Below are positions 1 through 8,926 of a stretch of DNA of 64,000 nt, piece after piece (the first letter of the stretch is position 1; each line of letters starts with the position of its first letter). The position numbers and the translations under genes are program-made. The notes beneath the pieces are model-generated. The model had not been told where the DNA came from, made no database searches, and worked only from the letters and a program-made list of their open reading frames with translations. Source of the DNA: Arthrobacter sp. fls2-241-R2A-200 (lineage in GTDB: Bacteria > Actinomycetota > Actinomycetes > Actinomycetales > Micrococcaceae); the NCBI RefSeq assembly GCF_030209745.1, contig NZ_JARVRJ010000007.1, positions 62,001 to 126,000 of the forward strand. Direction: 5' to 3'.

Positions 1-1150
1 CAATGACGTTTTCCGGCAGTCCGATACCGAGCGGACCGCCGTCGACGCCATGCGTTCGCTCATTTGGCTGGAGGAACAGAGCGCCAAGTGGTTGTCCGGC
101 AGCCCGGCGGAGACCGGGGCAGGAACCCAAGGGAACAACCGCCGTCGTTATCCCATGGAACTTGCCACGTTGCCCAAGGTGAACGAGCCGGCCGGCTTCA
201 ACTTTGCAGAGGTCAAGGCGGACGACACTGCGCAGCTTGAGAAGCTCCTGGGGCAGCTCGGCTTCGAATTCAACGGCCGCCACCGCACCAAGGACGTCCA
301 GCTCTGGACCATGGGGCAGGCCCGCGTCATCATCAACGAGCAAGCCGCATCCCACGCCGAGCCTGCCATCGCCGCGTTGGGGTTCGACGTCGATTCACCG
401 GTGATTGCCTCCGCTCGCGCCCAGCAACTCAAGGCACCTGTGGTGGCCCGCAGGGTCCAAGCCGACGAGGAAGTCTTCCAAGGAATCGCAGCCCCGGACT
501 CCACCGAGATCTTCTTGTGCCAGGGCAGCCCGGACGGAACCGCTGCATGGACGCAGGAGTTTGGTGAAGGGGTAGGACATCCGGAGGCGGGCCGCGCAGC
601 GGTGATCGACCACGTCAATCTGGCCCAGCCGTGGCAGCACTTCGACGAAGCCGTCCTCTTCTACACCAGCGCCCTCGCCTTGGAACCGCAGCCCTTTGCC
701 GAGGTGCCCAGCCCCGGCGGGCTGGTGCGCTCGCAGGTGATGCAAACCGGCAACAAAGCCGTCAGGCTGGTGCTGAACCTCGCGCCGGCGCAGCAGGCCG
801 AAAAAGCACGCAAAACGTATCAGGAACACATCGCTTTCGCAGTAGACGACCTCGTGGCAACAGCCCGGTCCGCACGCGATCGGGGGCTCGAGTTCCTGCA
901 GATTCCCGCCAACTATTACGAGGACCTTGACGCAAGGTTCGATCTCGAACCTGGCTTCCTGGCCACCCTCAAGGAGCTCAACCTCCTGTATGACCGGGAC
1001 GCCGACGGCGAATTCCTCCACTTCTACACGGCCACAGTTGGCAGCGTGTTCTTTGAAATGGCGGAGCGTCGAGGCAGCTATGACGGCTACGGGGCGCCCA
1101 ACGCTCCGGTGCGTCACGCCGTGCAGTACGACTCGCTCCACCGGGTGTAA
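1..1150 (+). CDS. 3-dehydroshikimate dehydratase, QuiC-type, C-terminal part (5' end outside window)
   Basis: The reading frame is open from base 2, with no stop before the ATG at 50, so this is the 3' part of a longer gene. The residues before that ATG (NDVFRQSDTERTAVDAMRS) look like the end of an AP-endonuclease-2-type TIM barrel, as in actinobacterial 3-dehydroshikimate dehydratases. The rest is a 4-hydroxyphenylpyruvate-dioxygenase-like VOC domain with DHVNLA, EHIAFAVDD and VFFEMAERR, which carry the His, His and Glu positions of the family metal site. In this fused family the TIM barrel makes protocatechuate from 3-dehydroshikimate. The gene ends 47 bases before pcaH on the same strand, which fits a supplier of substrate to the pca operon. 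The dehydratase half cannot be seen here, so that part is inference from the fusion architecture and context. Confidence 0.75.
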   Translation, partial: NDVFRQSDTERTAVDAMRSLIWLEEQSAKWLSGSPAETGAGTQGNNRRRYPMELATLPKVNEPAGFNFAEVKADDTAQLEKLLGQLGFEFNGRHRTKDVQLWTMGQARVIINEQAASHAEPAIAALGFDVDSPVIASARAQQLKAPVVARRVQADEEVFQGIAAPDSTEIFLCQGSPDGTAAWTQEFGEGVGHPEAGRAAVIDHVNLAQPWQHFDEAVLFYTSALALEPQPFAEVPSPGGLVRSQVMQTGNKAVRLVLNLAPAQQAEKARKTYQEHIAFAVDDLVATARSARDRGLEFLQIPANYYEDLDARFDLEPGFLATLKELNLLYDRDADGEFLHFYTATVGSVFFEMAERRGSYDGYGAPNAPVRHAVQYDSLHRV

Positions 1151-1197
1151 GCCCACCGCCCCTGACCGTCATAAGAAGCCATAGAAAGGAGCCAGCC

Positions 1198-2082
1198 GTG
1201 CCGCAAGACCACACAGCACAAGTTACTGCCACAGAAGCGCTCGAATCCGAGGAACTCGTGCCACCCGCAGAGCCACACGCGGCCCACGAGACCAAGGATG
1301 TGGAAACACAGGCGGATCTCAGTGCAGAGATCAAGGCCATCGGAGCCCGCTACGCCGAGGCACTCAAGAATGGCAAAGCACCGGAAACCATGCCGCGGCT
1401 GGACTACGCGCCGTACCGGAGCAGCATCCTCCGCCACCCCACCAAGAGCCTGCACCACGCGGACCCGGAAACCATTGAGCTCTACTCGCCGGCGTTCGGC
1501 CACCAGGACGTGCACGCCCTGGAATCCGACCTGACCATCCAGCACAACGGCGAACCGCAGGGCGAGCGAATCATCGTTTCGGGCCGGGTGCTCGACGGCG
1601 ACGGCCGCCCGGTTGCCGGCCAGCTCGTGGAGATCTGGCAGGCCAACGCGTCCGGTCGCTACATCCACAAACGCGATCAGCACCCCGCACCGCTTGACCC
1701 GAACTTCACCGGCGTCGGACGCTGCATTACCGGCAGCGACGGCTCTTACAGCTTCACCACCATCAAGCCTGGCGCGTACCCGTGGAAGAACCACCTGAAC
1801 GCGTGGCGTCCGGCCCACATCCATTTCTCCATGTTCGGCTCGGAATTCACGCAGCGCATCGTCACCCAGATGTACTTCCCCGGCGACCAGCTCTTCCCGT
1901 TGGACCCCATCTACCAGTCGATCGTAGACCAAGACGCCCGGGATCGCCTGGTGGCCCAGTACGATCACGAGCTGACCAGCCCCGAGTGGGCCCTCGGGTA
2001 CAAGTGGGACATCATCCTGACCGGTTCCAAGCGGACCTGGACGGAAAACGAAGCATACGGCGACGCCGGGGACGAGGAGTAA
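1198..2082 (+). CDS. pcaH: protocatechuate 3,4-dioxygenase, beta subunit
   Basis: Beta subunit of the non-haem Fe(III) intradiol dioxygenase that cleaves protocatechuate to 3-carboxy-cis,cis-muconate. The four iron ligands of the family are all present: Tyr155 (GRYIHKRD), Tyr194 (PGAYPW), His207 and His209 (RPAHIHFS). The GTG start at 1198 follows GAAAGGAG at good spacing. About 50 acidic, Ala-rich residues precede the usual start of homology, so the protein (294 aa) is longer at the N terminus than the textbook Pseudomonas subunit. It is four bases upstream of pcaG and is the first enzyme gene of the continuous pca operon. Confidence 0.95.
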   Translation: MPQDHTAQVTATEALESEELVPPAEPHAAHETKDVETQADLSAEIKAIGARYAEALKNGKAPETMPRLDYAPYRSSILRHPTKSLHHADPETIELYSPAFGHQDVHALESDLTIQHNGEPQGERIIVSGRVLDGDGRPVAGQLVEIWQANASGRYIHKRDQHPAPLDPNFTGVGRCITGSDGSYSFTTIKPGAYPWKNHLNAWRPAHIHFSMFGSEFTQRIVTQMYFPGDQLFPLDPIYQSIVDQDARDRLVAQYDHELTSPEWALGYKWDIILTGSKRTWTENEAYGDAGDEE

Positions 2083-2086
2083 GCGC

Positions 2087-2677
2087 ATGAGCAAGCTGGC
2101 ACCCACACCGGGTCAGACCGTTGGCCCCTTCTACGGCTACGCCCTTCCTTTTAACAAGGACAACGAACTCCTCGCTCCCGGCAGCCCCGGCAGCATCCGC
2201 CTCCAAGGCACTGTGTATGACGGCGCCGGCAACACCATCCCGGACGCCATCCTCGAAATCTGGCAGCCCGACTCCAACGGCAACATCGTCCAGCGCGCCG
2301 GCTCTTTGGTCCGCGACGGTTACACCTTCACGGGGTGGGGCCGGGCCGCCGTCGGAAATTCCGGCATGTACACCTTCACTACGGTCAATCCCGGCCCGGT
2401 GAAGCCCGGTGCTGCCGCGTTCATTTCCGTGGCTGTGTTCGCCCGCGGTCTCATGAACCGCCTCTTCACCCGGGTGTACCTGCCGGAAAATGAAGAAGCA
2501 CTGGCCAATGATCCGCTGCTGAGCTCCTTGGACTCCGAGCGCCGCAAAACGCTCATCGCCCGCCGCGATCCCGACGGCGGCCTTACCTGGGACATCCGTT
2601 TGCAGGGCGGGGACGAGACCGTGTTCCTGGATTTCCAGCAGGACGGTTCGCTGGACTTGGTGACGGACCAATCATGA
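2087..2677 (+). CDS. pcaG: protocatechuate 3,4-dioxygenase, alpha subunit
   Basis: Alpha subunit partner of PcaH; it shapes the active site but holds no iron. The N terminus has the family signature TPGQTVGPFYGY (residues 7-18), followed by the beta-sandwich core with EIWQPDSNGN and GWGRA. The length of 196 aa is normal. It starts with ATG four bases after the pcaH stop and overlaps pcaB by four bases (ATGA), so translation is probably coupled. It lacks the Tyr/His iron ligands found in PcaH, as expected for this subunit. Confidence 0.95.
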   Translation: MSKLAPTPGQTVGPFYGYALPFNKDNELLAPGSPGSIRLQGTVYDGAGNTIPDAILEIWQPDSNGNIVQRAGSLVRDGYTFTGWGRAAVGNSGMYTFTTVNPGPVKPGAAAFISVAVFARGLMNRLFTRVYLPENEEALANDPLLSSLDSERRKTLIARRDPDGGLTWDIRLQGGDETVFLDFQQDGSLDLVTDQS

Positions 2678-4095
2678 CCGACGGCGACTTCGGCCTCCTG
2701 AGCCCCGTTTCGGCGTCGCCCACTGTGGCGGCGTTGACGGGCGACCGTGCAGTGGTGGCGGCAATCCTCGACGTCGAAGCCGCCTGGGCTGCCGTGCTCG
2801 AGGAAGCGGGCCTTGTGGCTGCCGGATCCGCCGCTGTGGTGGCCCAAGCCGCATCTCCCGAACACTACGACGTCGCCTCCGTTGCCGAACGTGCCCAAGG
2901 CGGCGGCAACCCGGTCATCCCACTGCTCGCGGACCTCCGCGCCCGTGTCAAGTCCCTGGACTCCGCGGGTATCGGCGCGGCGTCCGCCGTTCACTCCTCC
3001 CTCACCAGCCAAGACGTCCTCGACTCCGCGCTCATGCTGCTCGCCAGCCGCACCTTGTCGGCGTTGCTGGCTGAGGTAACGGGCACGACGACGGCGCTCG
3101 CCGGCTTGGCGGCCGAGCACACGGACACGCTGTGCGTGGGCAGAAGCCTGACGCAGCATGCACTTCCGTACACGTTCGGGCTCAGGGCTGCACAATGGTT
3201 TCACGGTGTGGCGGCTTCCTCCCAACGCTTGGCATCGCTGGAGTTGCCCGTGCAGTTCGGCGGGGCAGGCGGAACCCTGGCCTCCGGCGCACGGCTGACG
3301 GCGGGCTCTCCAGAGACTCCCTTCACGCTGGCGGATTCATTGGCAGGGAAGCTTGGGCTGGCACCCGCCCCGGCTCCCTGCCACACCAACCGACTCGCCG
3401 TCACTGCCCTCGGCGATGGGCTTGCCGCGCTCGTGGATTCCTTCGGCAAGATCGCTGCGGACGTGCTCTTCTTGAGCCGCCCGGAAGTCGGCGAGCTCGG
3501 CGAACCGTTGGCGGCCGGGCGTGGTGTTTCCTCGGCCATGCCGCAAAAGCAGAACCCCGTGCTGTCCGTGCTGATCCGCAGCGCAGCGTTGCAGGCTCCG
3601 GGCCTCGCATCGCAGCTGCACCTGGCCGCTGCAACTTTCAACGATGAGCGGCCCGATGGTGCTTGGCACACTGAATGGCCGGCGCTGCGTCAATTGCTGG
3701 CGCTGGTTTTGGGGGCCGCAGGACATCTCCGCGAACTGACCGAAGGCTTGCGGGTATTTCCTGAGGCCATGCGCAGGAACCTGGACATTTCGGGTCCGCT
3801 GCTCCTCAGCGAAGGGGTGATGGCCGCCGTCGCGCCCCTCCTCGGTGAGGACGGTAAGCAAAAGCTGCAGGGCGTCGTCGACGAAACGCTTGCAATGCCC
3901 GCGGGGGAGCAGGCAGCCACCTACCGGAAACTGCTGCGCGAAGCTGTCCCCGCGGAGAAGCTGTCCGATTCCGATCTTGAAGCATTGCTGGACCCGGCGA
4001 ACTATCTGGGTGAGGCTGCGGAGATCAGCCAGCGGATCCTCGCCGCGTACCCCGACTTTGCCGGGTCCTCAACGAAGGGAGCCACCCGTGGCTAA
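2674..4095 (+). CDS. pcaB: 3-carboxy-cis,cis-muconate cycloisomerase
   Basis: Second step of the protocatechuate branch: cyclises 3-carboxy-cis,cis-muconate to 4-carboxymuconolactone. It belongs to the fumarase/aspartase superfamily; the signature loop SSAMPQKQNPV is visible near residues 288-298, along with TSQDVLDSALML near residue 110. The 473-aa length is typical. It overlaps the end of pcaG by four bases and the start of pcaD by eight bases, so all three are probably translated from one transcript. The C terminus ends in a small helical domain as in other PcaB proteins. Confidence 0.93.
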   Translation: MTDGDFGLLSPVSASPTVAALTGDRAVVAAILDVEAAWAAVLEEAGLVAAGSAAVVAQAASPEHYDVASVAERAQGGGNPVIPLLADLRARVKSLDSAGIGAASAVHSSLTSQDVLDSALMLLASRTLSALLAEVTGTTTALAGLAAEHTDTLCVGRSLTQHALPYTFGLRAAQWFHGVAASSQRLASLELPVQFGGAGGTLASGARLTAGSPETPFTLADSLAGKLGLAPAPAPCHTNRLAVTALGDGLAALVDSFGKIAADVLFLSRPEVGELGEPLAAGRGVSSAMPQKQNPVLSVLIRSAALQAPGLASQLHLAAATFNDERPDGAWHTEWPALRQLLALVLGAAGHLRELTEGLRVFPEAMRRNLDISGPLLLSEGVMAAVAPLLGEDGKQKLQGVVDETLAMPAGEQAATYRKLLREAVPAEKLSDSDLEALLDPANYLGEAAEISQRILAAYPDFAGSSTKGATRG

Positions 4096-4903
4096 GCCAA
4101 GTGTCAAGGCCGTGCTGCTTTCCCCGCAGCGCGAACTGGGAAACAAGCCACTCCTGGTGGTGGGCCCATCGCTGGGTACCTCCACCATTCTGTGGTCTGC
4201 CACCGCGGCCCTCCTTGGCGACGAGTACGACGTCATCGGCTGGGATCTCCCCGGCCACGGCATCTCGCCCGCCGCTACGGAAGGTTTCGACGTCGCGGAG
4301 TTGGCGGACGCCGTCGTCGATCTTGTTGACTCTGTGGTCCCGCCAGGGAAGACGGCGGCGCGGTTCCATTACGCGGGGGTCTCGTTGGGCGGCGCCACCG
4401 GCCTGCAACTCGGCATCAAGCACGCGGACCGGCTCCGCAGCCTGTCAGTCCAGTGCAGCGGGCCCAAGCTCGGCACTCCTGAAGGGTGGCTGGAACGGGC
4501 AGAAACCGTCCGCAAACTGGGCACAGCGGTGATGATCCAAGGTTCGGCGCAGCGCTGGTTCGGCGCCGGTTTCATGGATCGCCAGCCGGAGATCAGCAGC
4601 CGCCTCCTGCACGCGCTCCGGGACGCCGATCGCTTCAGCTACTCGTTCTGCTGCGAAGCCCTCGCCGCGTTCGATGTCCGCGAGCAACTCGGCAGCATCA
4701 CCGTCCCCACGCAGGTAATTGCCGGCGTCGAGGATGAGGTGGCTCCGCCGTCGTTGGCCGAAGAGACTGTGGCGGCCATCCGGGCCGGGGGCGGTACGGC
4801 CGTTACCGAAACGCTCGACGGCGTCGGTCACCTGGCGCCGGCAGAAGCGCCTGCCATCGTGGCTGGACTGATGCGCAACTTCATGAAGGAGGACGGACTG
4901 TGA
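4088..4903 (+). CDS. pcaD: 3-oxoadipate enol-lactonase
   Basis: Alpha/beta hydrolase that opens 3-oxoadipate enol-lactone to 3-oxoadipate. The nucleophile elbow GVSLGG places Ser99, with the catalytic His in GVGHLAP near the C terminus and a helical cap in between. The open frame extends further upstream, but the GTG at 4088, preceded by GGGAG and overlapping the pcaB stop, gives the expected 271-aa protein starting MAKPSVKAV. Here pcaD and pcaC are separate genes, whereas some actinobacteria carry them fused as pcaL. The last bases overlap pcaC (GTGA). Confidence 0.92.
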   Translation: MAKPSVKAVLLSPQRELGNKPLLVVGPSLGTSTILWSATAALLGDEYDVIGWDLPGHGISPAATEGFDVAELADAVVDLVDSVVPPGKTAARFHYAGVSLGGATGLQLGIKHADRLRSLSVQCSGPKLGTPEGWLERAETVRKLGTAVMIQGSAQRWFGAGFMDRQPEISSRLLHALRDADRFSYSFCCEALAAFDVREQLGSITVPTQVIAGVEDEVAPPSLAEETVAAIRAGGGTAVTETLDGVGHLAPAEAPAIVAGLMRNFMKEDGL

Positions 4904-5343
4904 GTACTGTTTCTGACGGCGCCGAACGGAATGGTGCCGTCCAGCCTGAAGCCACCGCGCAGGACATTTACGACGCCGGCATGGCAGTCCGCCGCGAAGT
5001 CCTCGGCAGCGCGCACGTTGACCGGGCGAACGCCGGCAAGGATTCCTTTACCGAGGACTATCAGGACATGATCACGAGGATCGCCTGGGGTGGCATCTGG
5101 ACGCGTCCAGGCCTCAGCCGTCAGATGCGTTCCGCCATCACCCTCACGGCGCTCGTGGCCCACGGCCACTGGGAGGAGCTCGCCATGCACGTCCGGGCGG
5201 CCCTCAACAACGGCCTGAGCAGGGACGACATCAAGGAAATCCTGCTGCAGTCCGCCATCTATTGCGGCGTTCCGTCCGCCAACTCGGCGTTCAAGACCGC
5301 CCAAAAAGTATTCGCAGACATCGACGCCTCCGAACCCAACTGA
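4900..5343 (+). CDS. pcaC: 4-carboxymuconolactone decarboxylase
   Basis: Decarboxylates 4-carboxymuconolactone to 3-oxoadipate enol-lactone. At 147 aa it is a single AhpD-like helical domain: the stretch TRPGLSRQMRSAITL and the segment ending LLQSAIYCGVPSANSAF are typical of carboxymuconolactone decarboxylases. The GTG start overlaps the pcaD stop by four bases and follows AAGGAGG. It acts before PcaD in the pathway although its gene comes after, a common order in actinobacterial pca operons. Confidence 0.93.
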   Translation: MSTVSDGAERNGAVQPEATAQDIYDAGMAVRREVLGSAHVDRANAGKDSFTEDYQDMITRIAWGGIWTRPGLSRQMRSAITLTALVAHGHWEELAMHVRAALNNGLSRDDIKEILLQSAIYCGVPSANSAFKTAQKVFADIDASEPN

Positions 5344-5374
5344 CCCCTAGTTGGGGAGATTGAGAGAGAAACAC

Positions 5375-6592
5375 ATGAACCAGGCATTTGTGTACGACGC
5401 CGTGCGCACGCCCTTTGGAAAGTTCGGCTCCGGCCTTGCTGGTGTCCGTCCTGACGACCTTGCTGCCCACGTGGTCCGCGAATCCGTAAAGCGCGCACCG
5501 GGCCTGGATGTCGAGCGCATCGATGAGGTGATGTTCGGCAACGCCAACGGCGCCGGCGAGGAAAACCGTAACGTCGCCCGGATGGCGTCCTTGCTGGCCG
5601 GCTTGCCGACGTCGATCCCCGGCACCACGGTCAACCGGCTCTGTGGTTCGTCATTGGACGCAGCGATGATCGCGTCCCGCCAGATCAACGTCGGCGACGC
5701 CGATGTTGTGTTGGTGGGCGGGACCGAGTCGATGTCCCGCGCGCCGTGGGTGCTGCCGAAGACGTCCAAGCCCTACCCGTCCGGAGACATGACGTTGGCA
5801 TCCACCACGTTGGGGTGGCGGTTGGTGAACCCTGCCATGAACAAGGACTGGACCATCTCCTTGGGCGAGGCTACCGAACGCCTGCGCGAAAAGTACGGGA
5901 TCACCCGTGAGCGACAGGATCAGTTCGCTGCGGATTCACACAACCTGGCCGACGCTGCGTGGAACGAAGGGTTCTACGATTCGTTGGTCACACCGGTTCC
6001 GGGCACCGACCTGGTCCGGGACGAGGGCATCCGTGCCGGTTCGTCGGCTGAGAAGCTTGCCGGTTTGAAGACCGTCTTCCGCCCCGAGTCTGACGGGCCC
6101 GACGGCGGAACGGTCACCGCCGGGAATGCCTCGCCTTTGTCCGACGGCGCATCTGCGGCATGGATCGGTTCGGAGGCAGCTTCCTCGATCCTTGGCTTGG
6201 AACCCGTGGCCCGCATCGCTGGCCGGGGTGCGCATGGCAACGACCCCCAGTTCTTCGGTTTCGCCCCGGTGGAGGCCGCGAACAAGGCCCTGGCAAAGGC
6301 GGGCATCGGCTGGGAGCAAGTAGGCGCCGTCGAACTTAACGAGGCATTTGCCGCGCAGTCGTTGGCTTGCGTGGATGCATGGGGGATCGATCCGTCGATC
6401 GTGAACCAGCACGGTGGCGCGTTGGCGATGGGCCACCCGCTCGGGGCCTCTGGTACGCGCATCCTCGGTACACTGGCCCGTTCCTTGCAGCTCTCTGGTC
6501 AACGGTGGGGCGTCGCGGCGATCTGCATCGGGGTGGGGCAGGGGCTGGCCGTGGTGCTGGAAAACGTTAGTGCTTCAGTGAGAGGGGCGTAG
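5375..6592 (+). CDS. pcaF: 3-oxoadipyl-CoA thiolase
   Basis: Last step of the beta-ketoadipate pathway: splits 3-oxoadipyl-CoA with CoA into succinyl-CoA and acetyl-CoA. Thiolase features are complete: acyl-accepting Cys90 in NRLCGSS, the GGALAMGHPLGASG motif with the active-site His, and the C-terminal Cys in CIGVG. The frame opens at a TTG at 5351, but the ATG at 5375 preceded by a purine-rich GAGAGAGAAA stretch gives the normal start MNQAFVYDAVRTPFG and 405 aa. It lies 31 bases after pcaC and four before pcaI. Confidence 0.95.
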   Translation: MNQAFVYDAVRTPFGKFGSGLAGVRPDDLAAHVVRESVKRAPGLDVERIDEVMFGNANGAGEENRNVARMASLLAGLPTSIPGTTVNRLCGSSLDAAMIASRQINVGDADVVLVGGTESMSRAPWVLPKTSKPYPSGDMTLASTTLGWRLVNPAMNKDWTISLGEATERLREKYGITRERQDQFAADSHNLADAAWNEGFYDSLVTPVPGTDLVRDEGIRAGSSAEKLAGLKTVFRPESDGPDGGTVTAGNASPLSDGASAAWIGSEAASSILGLEPVARIAGRGAHGNDPQFFGFAPVEAANKALAKAGIGWEQVGAVELNEAFAAQSLACVDAWGIDPSIVNQHGGALAMGHPLGASGTRILGTLARSLQLSGQRWGVAAICIGVGQGLAVVLENVSASVRGA

Positions 6593-6596
6593 GGAA

Positions 6597-7301
6597 TTGC
6601 TGAATTTTATCGACACTGTTGGCGAGGCTGTAGCTGGCATCCAGGACGGTTCCACCGTGATGATTGGCGGGTTCGGTAACGCCGGGCAGCCGTTCGAGCT
6701 GATCGATGCGCTGATGGATTGTGGCGCGAAGGACCTCACCCTGGTCAACAACAACGCCGGGCAGGGCGATCAGGGCTTGGCGTTGCTGATCAAGGAAGGC
6801 CGGGTCCGGAAGATGATCTGTTCCTTCCCGCGGCAGTCGGATTCCTGGCATTTCGATGCCAAGTTCCGGGCTGGGGAAATTGAGCTGGAGCTGGTTCCGC
6901 AAGGGAACCTGGCCGAGCGCATCCGCGCCGCCGGTGCCGGAATCGGCGGGTTCTTCACACCCACCGGCTACGGCACCACGCTGGCTGAAGGCAAGGAAAC
7001 ACGGCTGCTGGATGGGAAGTGGCAGGTGTTCGAAACCCCTATTCACGCCGACGTCGCCCTCATTAAGGCATTGAAAGCGGACGGCAAGGGCAACCTCGTG
7101 TACCGCAAAACCGCGCGGAACTTCGGACCCATCATGGCCGCCGCCGCGAAGCACACCATCGTCCAGGTCTCGGAGATCGTACCCACGGGTGCCTTGGATC
7201 CGGAGAACGTGGTGACGCCCGGGATTTACGTCAACAGCGTGGTCCGGGTGGATCCTGCTGGTTCGAACTCGGCGGCCATCGACACAGAACAGGTGGCCTG
7301 A
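6597..7301 (+). CDS. pcaI: 3-oxoadipate CoA-transferase, subunit A
   Basis: Alpha subunit of the enzyme that moves CoA from succinyl-CoA to 3-oxoadipate. GGFGNAGQPFELIDAL near the N terminus is the CoA-transferase family I subunit A signature, and the length of 234 aa is standard. The start is a TTG at 6597 behind GAGAGGGGCGTAGGG, four bases after the pcaF stop; no ATG lies nearby. It is followed by pcaJ after two bases. Confidence 0.93.
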   Translation: MLNFIDTVGEAVAGIQDGSTVMIGGFGNAGQPFELIDALMDCGAKDLTLVNNNAGQGDQGLALLIKEGRVRKMICSFPRQSDSWHFDAKFRAGEIELELVPQGNLAERIRAAGAGIGGFFTPTGYGTTLAEGKETRLLDGKWQVFETPIHADVALIKALKADGKGNLVYRKTARNFGPIMAAAAKHTIVQVSEIVPTGALDPENVVTPGIYVNSVVRVDPAGSNSAAIDTEQVA

Positions 7302-7303
7302 TC

Positions 7304-7972
7304 ATGAGCACCCAGACAAGTATCCAAACCTCCGAGAAGCCGTTGGGCCGCGATGAGCTTGCCCAGCTCGTGGCCCGGGACATCGTGCGGGGTTCGTTCG
7401 TGAACCTGGGCATCGGTCAACCGACACTGGTGTCGAACTACCTCACCGAGGAACAGAACATCACGCTCCACACCGAGAACGGGATGCTCGGCATGGGCCC
7501 TGCTGCGGTGGGGGACGACGTCGATGGTGACTTAATCAATGCCGGCAAGATCCCTGTCACTGAGCTACCGGGCGCGTCCTACTTCCACCACGCCGACTCC
7601 TTTGCGATCATGCGGGGCGGGCACCTGGACATCTGTGTCCTCGGCGCGTTCCAAGTATCCGCGAGCGGTGACCTCGCCAACTGGCACACCGGCGCGCCCG
7701 ACGCGATTCCCGCCGTCGGAGGTGCCATGGACCTGGCAACAGGAGCCAAGGACGTGTTCGTGATGATGACGCTCCTGACCCGCGAAGGCGCGTCCAAGCT
7801 CGTGGAGCAGTGCACCTACCCGCTGACCGGCGTCGGCTGCGTCACCCGCGTGTACACGGACAAGGCTGTGTTCCTCATCGGCGCGGACGGCGTCACCGTC
7901 CGGGAGACGTTCGGTTGCACGTTCGAGGAGATCCAAATACTCGTCCCCTTGTCCCTGAAGCCTGCAGAGTAG
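7304..7972 (+). CDS. pcaJ: 3-oxoadipate CoA-transferase, subunit B
   Basis: Beta subunit, carrying the glutamate that forms the CoA thioester: Glu58 in TENGMLGMGP, matching the family motif S/TENG. Length 222 aa is normal. It is the last enzyme gene of the pca operon. The last codons and stop (TGCAGAGTAG) belong to a short sequence that is repeated twice more before pcaR, and a long hairpin begins immediately after the stop. Confidence 0.94.
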   Translation: MSTQTSIQTSEKPLGRDELAQLVARDIVRGSFVNLGIGQPTLVSNYLTEEQNITLHTENGMLGMGPAAVGDDVDGDLINAGKIPVTELPGASYFHHADSFAIMRGGHLDICVLGAFQVSASGDLANWHTGAPDAIPAVGGAMDLATGAKDVFVMMTLLTREGASKLVEQCTYPLTGVGCVTRVYTDKAVFLIGADGVTVRETFGCTFEEIQILVPLSLKPAE

Positions 7973-8094
7973 GCCCTGCAACTTGGCCCCCGTGCGTTGT
8001 GGGGCCCGCTTTGCAGGGAAATTCGGGTGTGGAGCCTGCAGAGTAGGCCCCGCAAGTTCCGGTGGTGTGCAGAGTAGGCCCCGCAAGTCCCGTG
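7963..8094 (+). repeat. three copies of a short repeat between pcaJ and pcaR
   Basis: The core TGCAGAGTAGGCCC, followed by CTGCAA or CCGCAA, occurs at 7963, 8037 and 8068. The first copy contains the pcaJ stop codon; the other two are intergenic. Spacing is 74 and 31 bases. It may be a local duplication, a processing site or a regulator-binding array for pcaR. The copies are too few and too irregular for a CRISPR. Confidence 0.8.
7974..8018 (+). terminator. nested hairpin after pcaJ
   Basis: CCCTGCAA (7974-7981) pairs with TTGCAGGG (8011-8018), and inside it GGCCCC (7985-7990) pairs with GGGGCC (8001-8006). The structure starts two bases after the pcaJ stop. There is no clean U tract, so it could end transcription or only protect the 3' end of the operon transcript. 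Confidence 0.6.
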
Positions 8095-8120
8095 CGTCAA
8101 CGCACTTAGGATTGGTAACC

Positions 8121-8924
8121 ATGAGCGATTCGGCAGTAACCCCACAGGCCAGCGACCAGTACGTCCAGTCGCTGGCCCGGGGGCTCGCCGTGATCCGGGC
8201 CTTCGATGCGAACAACCCGGTCATGACCCTCAGTGAAGTCGCGGCCCGAACCGAGCTGACGCGCGCCACCGCTCGGAGGTTCCTGCACACGCTGGTTGAA
8301 CTCGGCTATGTCCGCACGGACGGCAAAACCTTTGCGTTGACGGCCAAGGTGCTCCAGTTGGGGTACTCGTACCTGTCGGCTTTGTCCCTGCCGCAGTTGG
8401 TCCAGCCGCACCTGGAACAGCTCAGCCATAAGTTGGGGGAGTCGACGTCGGCTGCTGTCCTGGACGGGCCGGACATCTTCTACGTTGCCCGCGTTGCCAC
8501 ACGCCGCATCATGAACGTGGGCATCACGGTGGGCACCCGTTTCCCCGCTTATGCCACTTCTATGGGTCGCGTCCTGCTCGCCGGATTGCCGCAGGCCAAG
8601 TTCGAGTCGTATCTTTCGACGGCGGAACTTACCCCGATCACGCCCCGGACCGTTGCCAGCGCACCCGACCTGAGGGCCGCCGTCGAACATGTCCGCGCAC
8701 AAGGCTGGTGCTTGCTGGACCAGGAGCTGGAAATCGGACTCATGTCCATCGCAGCGCCGGTGTGGAACCACAATAACGGCGACAACGTTGCCGCCATCAA
8801 TGTCTCTTTGCAGGCGCAGGCCGTCGCGGCGCAGCCTGACCCGGCAAAGTATCTCGAGTCGGTGCGGCTCGACGTCGTGGCCACCGCCAAAGCGATCTCC
8901 GAGGACGTCTCCGCGAAGCACTGA
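8121..8924 (+). CDS. pcaR: IclR-family regulator of the pca operon
   Basis: 267-aa IclR-type protein: an N-terminal winged helix-turn-helix (residues about 13-75, with SEVAARTELTRATARRFLHTL as the recognition region) and a C-terminal effector domain. The start QYVQSLARGLAVIRAFDANNP is the hallmark of the PcaR/PcaU/PobR subgroup, which senses protocatechuate, 4-hydroxybenzoate or 3-oxoadipate. ATG at 8121 is preceded by GGATTGG. It is on the same strand, 148 bases after pcaJ, and may be transcribed separately because of the hairpin. That it controls pca is inferred from position and subgroup. Confidence 0.85.
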   Translation: MSDSAVTPQASDQYVQSLARGLAVIRAFDANNPVMTLSEVAARTELTRATARRFLHTLVELGYVRTDGKTFALTAKVLQLGYSYLSALSLPQLVQPHLEQLSHKLGESTSAAVLDGPDIFYVARVATRRIMNVGITVGTRFPAYATSMGRVLLAGLPQAKFESYLSTAELTPITPRTVASAPDLRAAVEHVRAQGWCLLDQELEIGLMSIAAPVWNHNNGDNVAAINVSLQAQAVAAQPDPAKYLESVRLDVVATAKAISEDVSAKH

Positions 8925-8926
8925 AG

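Noticed and set aside
1114..2106. Minus-strand open frame over pcaH
   Set aside because: Fully antisense to pcaH with all iron ligands on the plus strand; no homology.
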